Source of the DNA: Dysidea avara
Lineage: Eukaryota > Porifera > Demospongiae > Dictyoceratida > Dysideidae
NCBI RefSeq assembly: GCF_963678975.1
Contig: NC_089275.1
Span: forward strand, 19,666,220-19,730,219
Reading direction: 5' to 3'
DNA length: 64,000 nucleotides
In this document: one piece after another, positions 59,982 through 64,000 of the stretch
How the letters are laid out: each line of letters starts with the position of its first letter
How positions within the stretch are numbered: position 1 is the stretch's first letter
The notes under the pieces: generated by a model
Told to the model about the DNA's origin: nothing
Database searches by the model: none
What the model saw: only the letters and a program-made list of their open reading frames with translations
Program-made: the position numbers and the translations under genes

Positions 59982-60780
59982 GCACAATTTACTCACACTA
60001 TACTGTGTGAACATTTGTACACCCCGTATAATTATGTATGTATATATGTAGCTATGTGTGTATATACAGACAATTTATTTTGGTAATCGTTTTTGTGCAC
60101 ATTAATATATATATATACTTTATTGCGTGTATATCAAAACATTAGCAAGTTTAGACGAATATACTTAAATCGATAGCTACACTTGTCCAGTTGCAACTTT
60201 CTATGAATGCAGCATAATATCAGCATAGATCATAGCATACCAAAAAATTAATAATTATCATCAACTGCATCATACACTGCATATGAAGTGATGACTATAT
60301 GTAACTAATTATTGTTGGTTGGACATTGTCAGTTAGTTGATAGTTATTATCAATTATTAGCATCTTATGTTATAGCACAGAGTTTAAAAAGCTGTGGTGG
60401 ATGGGAGTGCCATTATAGGGCTGGTTCTTCTTACATTTTCAGTTACACTATATACAACAAGCTGGTATGATAATAATAACTATTAGCTGTAGCCAAGCCA
60501 GTACACAACCCATACCAAGAATTATTCACATGTTTGCATCTATAAAAGACTGCAGCACAAGTTGCTGTCAGTCTGAGACCTTCAGTGCTGGATAATGTAA
60601 AGCTTTAATAACATCACAATGATCATTATGTAAGTGTGTACTAGAGGTTCCTGCAAACTATAAATTCCTTTTTGGCTGAAAGTATATAAGCATAGTGTTT
60701 ACCAAGTTGTTTTCACTACTGCTCAGCTTACCATTAATTTAATACTACTAGCTATATATAAAATATTTTAAAACACCTGT
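59982..60780. other. Downstream of the fibrinogen-like gene
   Basis: AT-rich with a TATATATATA tract at about 60106. No gene is recognised. Confidence 0.4.
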
Positions 60781-61350
60781 CAGGGGCGGATCTAGGATTT
60801 CAGAAGGGGGGGTGCTAACATGGACACTTACTTATATATGTGGCAAGAAAGTTGATACAACTAGTGTGCTTCGCACACTCAGCATGTAGAGCATGCTCTA
60901 TCTAGGGGGATCTGGGGGCATGCCCCCACAGAAAATTTTTGCAAATTTGGCCTACTGAGATTGAATTTGGTAGTAATTTTGAGTGAAAAATGATGTCACT
61001 CTTTAATGTGATACCATTATTCCCCTACAGTTTGTCAATATAACTAAAGAGCACAGCCAGTAGCTAATTCAATCTTATAGAACTAGTAGTGGAAACATAT
61101 GGGTATCAGCTACGCATGATCAATTTAAGTGTTCTGAAGTATAGCATAATTTACAGTCTCATGGCTCAAACTACACTAGCTGTCCAAACAGTAGAGAGGG
61201 TAAGTGTGAGTGGAGAGGGTAAGTAGACTCACCAGTGTGTGGAGTGCATGTGCACTCAGCATGTATAGAATTCTCCAGCTAGGGGACTCTGGTGGCATAC
61301 TTCCCTGGAAATTTTTGAAAAATGGCTATCACAAGATTGAATTTAGAAGC
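60781..61350. mobile_element. Left part of a hAT-like MITE
   Basis: CAGGGGCGGATCTAGGATTT begins the element and is followed by the GGGGGCATGCCCCC-type interior seen in the elements at 35173 and 61947. No right end belonging to it was found, so the right boundary is arbitrary. Confidence 0.5.
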
Positions 61351-61946
61351 TATTTTTAACCATAGATAGTATATTCAATGTAATGTAGAATATATACTAT
61401 GTTTTAACCAAATGTGGGTACAAGATGAATGAGTTCAGTTGGAAGTAAAAACAGAACTATACAATGTTTCTTGTTATTGGATTTTAAGAAAATGTGTAAT
61501 AGTGGCTTGTCAAAGAGAACAAAGAGTGTATAGTTAATTGAAGAGAATATATGAACACAGGATTGGATCTTCTTAATATATATATAACCATGCACTGTTT
61601 TTTGGTGCAGGTTGCTATTTCAATCTAGCTTTTAAAATGATGAATCCATCCATCACCATGCATAATTGTTTTACAACTAGTCTACAAATACAACTAGTTT
61701 TTGGTCACAACTAACCCCTTTTTAGCACACAGAATTGTCTGAAAATTGTATGGCAATAGCATGCTGACTGAGCAAGTTACAAGCAGTTAAAATCTAGGAA
61801 TTGGATATGTGTGGAAGCCTGGTTTTGCCAATACATGTGCATAAAATGCAACTGCATCTGTACTCAGAGCCGGTATGAACTTTAATTTGGTCTAGTGTCC
61901 CCTGTCCACATCAATGCAGCACTGCAGTATATATATATATGCGTGT

Positions 61947-62776
61947 CAGGGGCGGATCCGGGGGGGGGGGGGGGGGGGGGGGCTTTACTTGATCAATATG
62001 CTGAGTATTATAATGAAATTTTGTCTTAGCATAATTATATGATCACTAATAATACAAATACTCATAAAACCACCTTATAAAGATCTTTCCAAGGTATTAT
62101 CAGTGGATTTATGCTAAAGTTTATGCAACAAGGACCCGGATCAGCATTGGAGGTGTACAAGATCGAGATACTCTAATAGAGCAGTCAGCTAACTACTCTA
62201 ATAGAACATTCACTGGAAACATGTAGTTGGTTCTGTTATACCAAATCTGCCTGCACCTATACGTACAGTGAAGTGCATTGGTCTGTTTAAAGGGCTTCAT
62301 TCATCTACTTGTGTAGTTAATATGTATGGCAATACTTAATTCAGGTAAACAATTTCCATTGAAAATGCTCTCAGATTCAATCTTGTATTGTTCAAATTTC
62401 AAAATTTTCCACTTTCAACATTCTTATTCTAACATGCACCTATTCAGTGTTGTGCAATTGTGAGAGGGGTGCATCATGTACTTGGTTGTCTGTACCTACC
62501 CAAACTTTTCCATTAGCAAAATGCTTCAGAGAGCCATACCTATAATCTAAAGGCAGTATATAAAATATCTACAGGCAGAAAATATTATGAATTTTATGTG
62601 GAAATGTCTCCAAATTGCAGTATTTTAGCATCTATTTTTCAAAATTTTCCTGGGGGGGGGGGGCATGCCCCCAGACCCCCCTAGTTCCAGCATGCTTTGC
62701 ACACCTCTACCCAAGAGATTAGTACCTTGAGTTAGCCCCCCCCCCCCCCCTTTTATAAATCCTAGATCCGCCCCTG
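61947..62776. mobile_element. hAT-like MITE, CAGGGGCGGATCC ends
   Basis: The left end CAGGGGCGGATCC, followed by a long G tract, pairs with CTAGATCCGCCCCTG at the right. CGTGT flanks both sides (five bases). It contains two CTCTAATAGAG modules at 62163-62215, in plus orientation. Confidence 0.7.
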
Positions 62777-63029
62777 CGTGTATACTTGTATACTCTGGAT
62801 ACATGGAAGTATTTAAGGGCACTTGGTCCTATATCATGCCACTACTGGGTCAGCCTGACTCAGCTTCATGATCATTGAAAGTAGTTACCATAGACAACCA
62901 GCTGAAAAGAGTTCCAAATCAACAATTTTAGTAGTTTTGTGACCTCTTTACAAAGGCGGACAGCCATCTGGTTTACGGAGTGTTATCCGGACAAAAAAAT
63001 ACGTTTAGGCTGAAGCTCGAGTCTAAGTC
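62777..63029. promoter_or_regulatory. Presumed upstream region of the second pseudokinase gene
   Basis: About 250 bases between the MITE and the ATG. No promoter motif is evident. Confidence 0.3.
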
Positions 63030-64000
63030 ATGTCTACTTGTTTACCAATTAATGCTGATATTGCAAGCTTCTATTATGATCGTCAGCCACGAGGTCGACC
63101 ACTACTGCGACGTTCCGCAGAGCCGCGGTCAGATAACGGTGACTCGGATTTGCACGTTTTGAAAGTAACACCTCTTATAAATAATAAACTACGACAAGGA
63201 ACATTCGGAAGAATTTACGCTGTTGAGTATTCAGAAACTATCTGTGCTGCTAAAGAATTTCGTACAACAGGAGGTGCCTTATCCAGACAAACAGCGGAAC
63301 AAATTTTAAGGAATTGCATCAAATTACGTCATCCTAATGTCATACAATTCCTAGGTGTATTTTACGATGAGAACGATCAATCTAGTACGAGGTTACCAGT
63401 AATGGTTATGGAGATGATGGCAGACAGTCTCACTTCACTAATAGACAAACACCAGAAAATTCCATCTAATATAAAGTTCTCTATCATACATGATGTCTCT
63501 CTTGGTTTATGCTATTTCCACAGTCATGACCCTCCCATAATCCATGGTGAACTGTTTCCCCATAAAGTCTTGTTGACAGCACAGCATGTGGCCAAGATTA
63601 GTTTTGGAGTGATTGGCAAATTGAGAGATAGCCAAAACAGAATTGTCATTGTAACGCCAGCAAACTTAGACTTTATGCCACCAGAAGTTACATTAGCAAA
63701 TAATTTGGTTTACATGCCTTCCACAGATATTTTCTCATTTGCTGGAATAGTTCTGTACACCATCAATCAGCAGTGGCCCACTCCATGTGCTGTTAAAACA
63801 AGGTTTGATCCTAGTACTAACAAGACAGTATTCTTGTCTGAATGTGAGCAACGTCAAGAGTATTTGATCAAAATGGGGGAAGAGTTTAAAACCTTGAGGG
63901 TACTGGTTGAAGAATGTTTAGACAATGATCCTACTGTGAGACCAAACATAGCAACTATTTGTAGAAGAATTGCAGATAGCAAGGATGACTTTATGAAAGA
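63030..64000 (+). CDS. Pseudokinase gene, second copy (runs off the window)
   Basis: The frame opens MSTCLPINADIASFYYDRQP and stays open to the last base, 323 codons without an intron. It is a paralog of the gene at 47676, with long blocks of near identity from KLRQGTFGRIYAV to the end. The glycine loop is intact here (RQGTFGRIYAV) and the beta-3 lysine is kept (ICAAKEF). The catalytic loop is HGELFPHKVLL (no HRD Asp) and the metal loop is SFG, so it too is probably inactive as a kinase. Tryptophan (TGG, 63773-63775) stands where the first copy has a stop. By analogy a coiled coil and kelch repeats should follow beyond the window; that is inference. Confidence 0.8.
   Translation, partial: MSTCLPINADIASFYYDRQPRGRPLLRRSAEPRSDNGDSDLHVLKVTPLINNKLRQGTFGRIYAVEYSETICAAKEFRTTGGALSRQTAEQILRNCIKLRHPNVIQFLGVFYDENDQSSTRLPVMVMEMMADSLTSLIDKHQKIPSNIKFSIIHDVSLGLCYFHSHDPPIIHGELFPHKVLLTAQHVAKISFGVIGKLRDSQNRIVIVTPANLDFMPPEVTLANNLVYMPSTDIFSFAGIVLYTINQQWPTPCAVKTRFDPSTNKTVFLSECEQRQEYLIKMGEEFKTLRVLVEECLDNDPTVRPNIATICRRIADSKDDFMK

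Noticed and set aside
60781-62776. One large hAT-like element using the first left end and the last right end
   Set aside because: The left end at 61947 matches the right end better, and CGTGT flanks that pair; the left end at 60781 is more simply a truncated copy.
1-64000. CRISPR arrays, operons, or bacterial origin of the sequence
   Set aside because: Spliced genes, LINEs, hAT and Harbinger-type elements and long non-coding stretches indicate animal nuclear DNA; no spaced repeat array of the CRISPR kind exists.

Overview
The window looks like nuclear DNA of an early-branching animal, most likely a demosponge. The composition is AT-rich and the genes are sparse. Introns are short (about 45 to 135 bases) with GT-AG borders. 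The families present are acyl-CoA ligases with short introns, kinase-plus-kelch fusion proteins and a single-exon fibrinogen-domain secreted protein, amid dense small DNA transposons. The sponge assignment is inference from gene content, not from a marker gene.

Host genes fall into three groups. (1) Three copies of a 4-coumarate-CoA-ligase-like acyl-CoA synthetase lie at 2311-4174 (+, two frameshifts), 16298-21643 (-, intact, one intron swollen to 3.5 kb by a hAT transposon) and 32199-34148 (-, intact). The last two sit in a segmental duplication that also covers flanking DNA. (2) Two pseudokinase-type genes share one family: a full gene at 47676-51194 (kinase-like domain, coiled coil, kelch repeats; one nonsense codon) and a second, open copy at 63030 that runs off the window end. 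(3) A secreted fibrinogen-like protein lies at 59181-59981.

Most of the rest is mobile DNA. The most striking element is a 5.3-kb transposon at 39100-44399. It has long terminal inverted repeats, a 7-bp target duplication, a seven-exon transposase gene on the minus strand that resembles the P-element/THAP9 group and reads open throughout, and a convergent second gene of no family I recognise. A 29-bp vestige with the same ends and its own 7-bp target duplication lies at 51847-51875. A near-complete hAT transposon (17193-19595) has an exact 8-bp duplication and one nonsense codon. Many non-autonomous elements carry TIRs and target duplications: hAT-like (31059, 45976, 55482 and others), PIF/Harbinger-like with TTA duplications (8723, 24763, 25341, 52289), Mutator-like foldback (53742, probably 26554) and TTAA-type (37207, 44452). 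Several are nested, and in several cases the uninterrupted site is present elsewhere in the window. LINE 3' ends lie at 5690, 8194 and 10300.

Two patterns are not explained by ordinary families. One is a 355 to 370-bp tandem array (about 11.9-13.8 kb) in which each unit carries a splice-acceptor-like tract, a 45 to 50-base mini-exon and a donor-like site. The other is a short palindromic module built on CTCTAATAGAG, present about 19 times, in both orientations and inside elements with unrelated ends. I recognised no LTR retroelement, CRISPR array, rRNA or clear tRNA gene.
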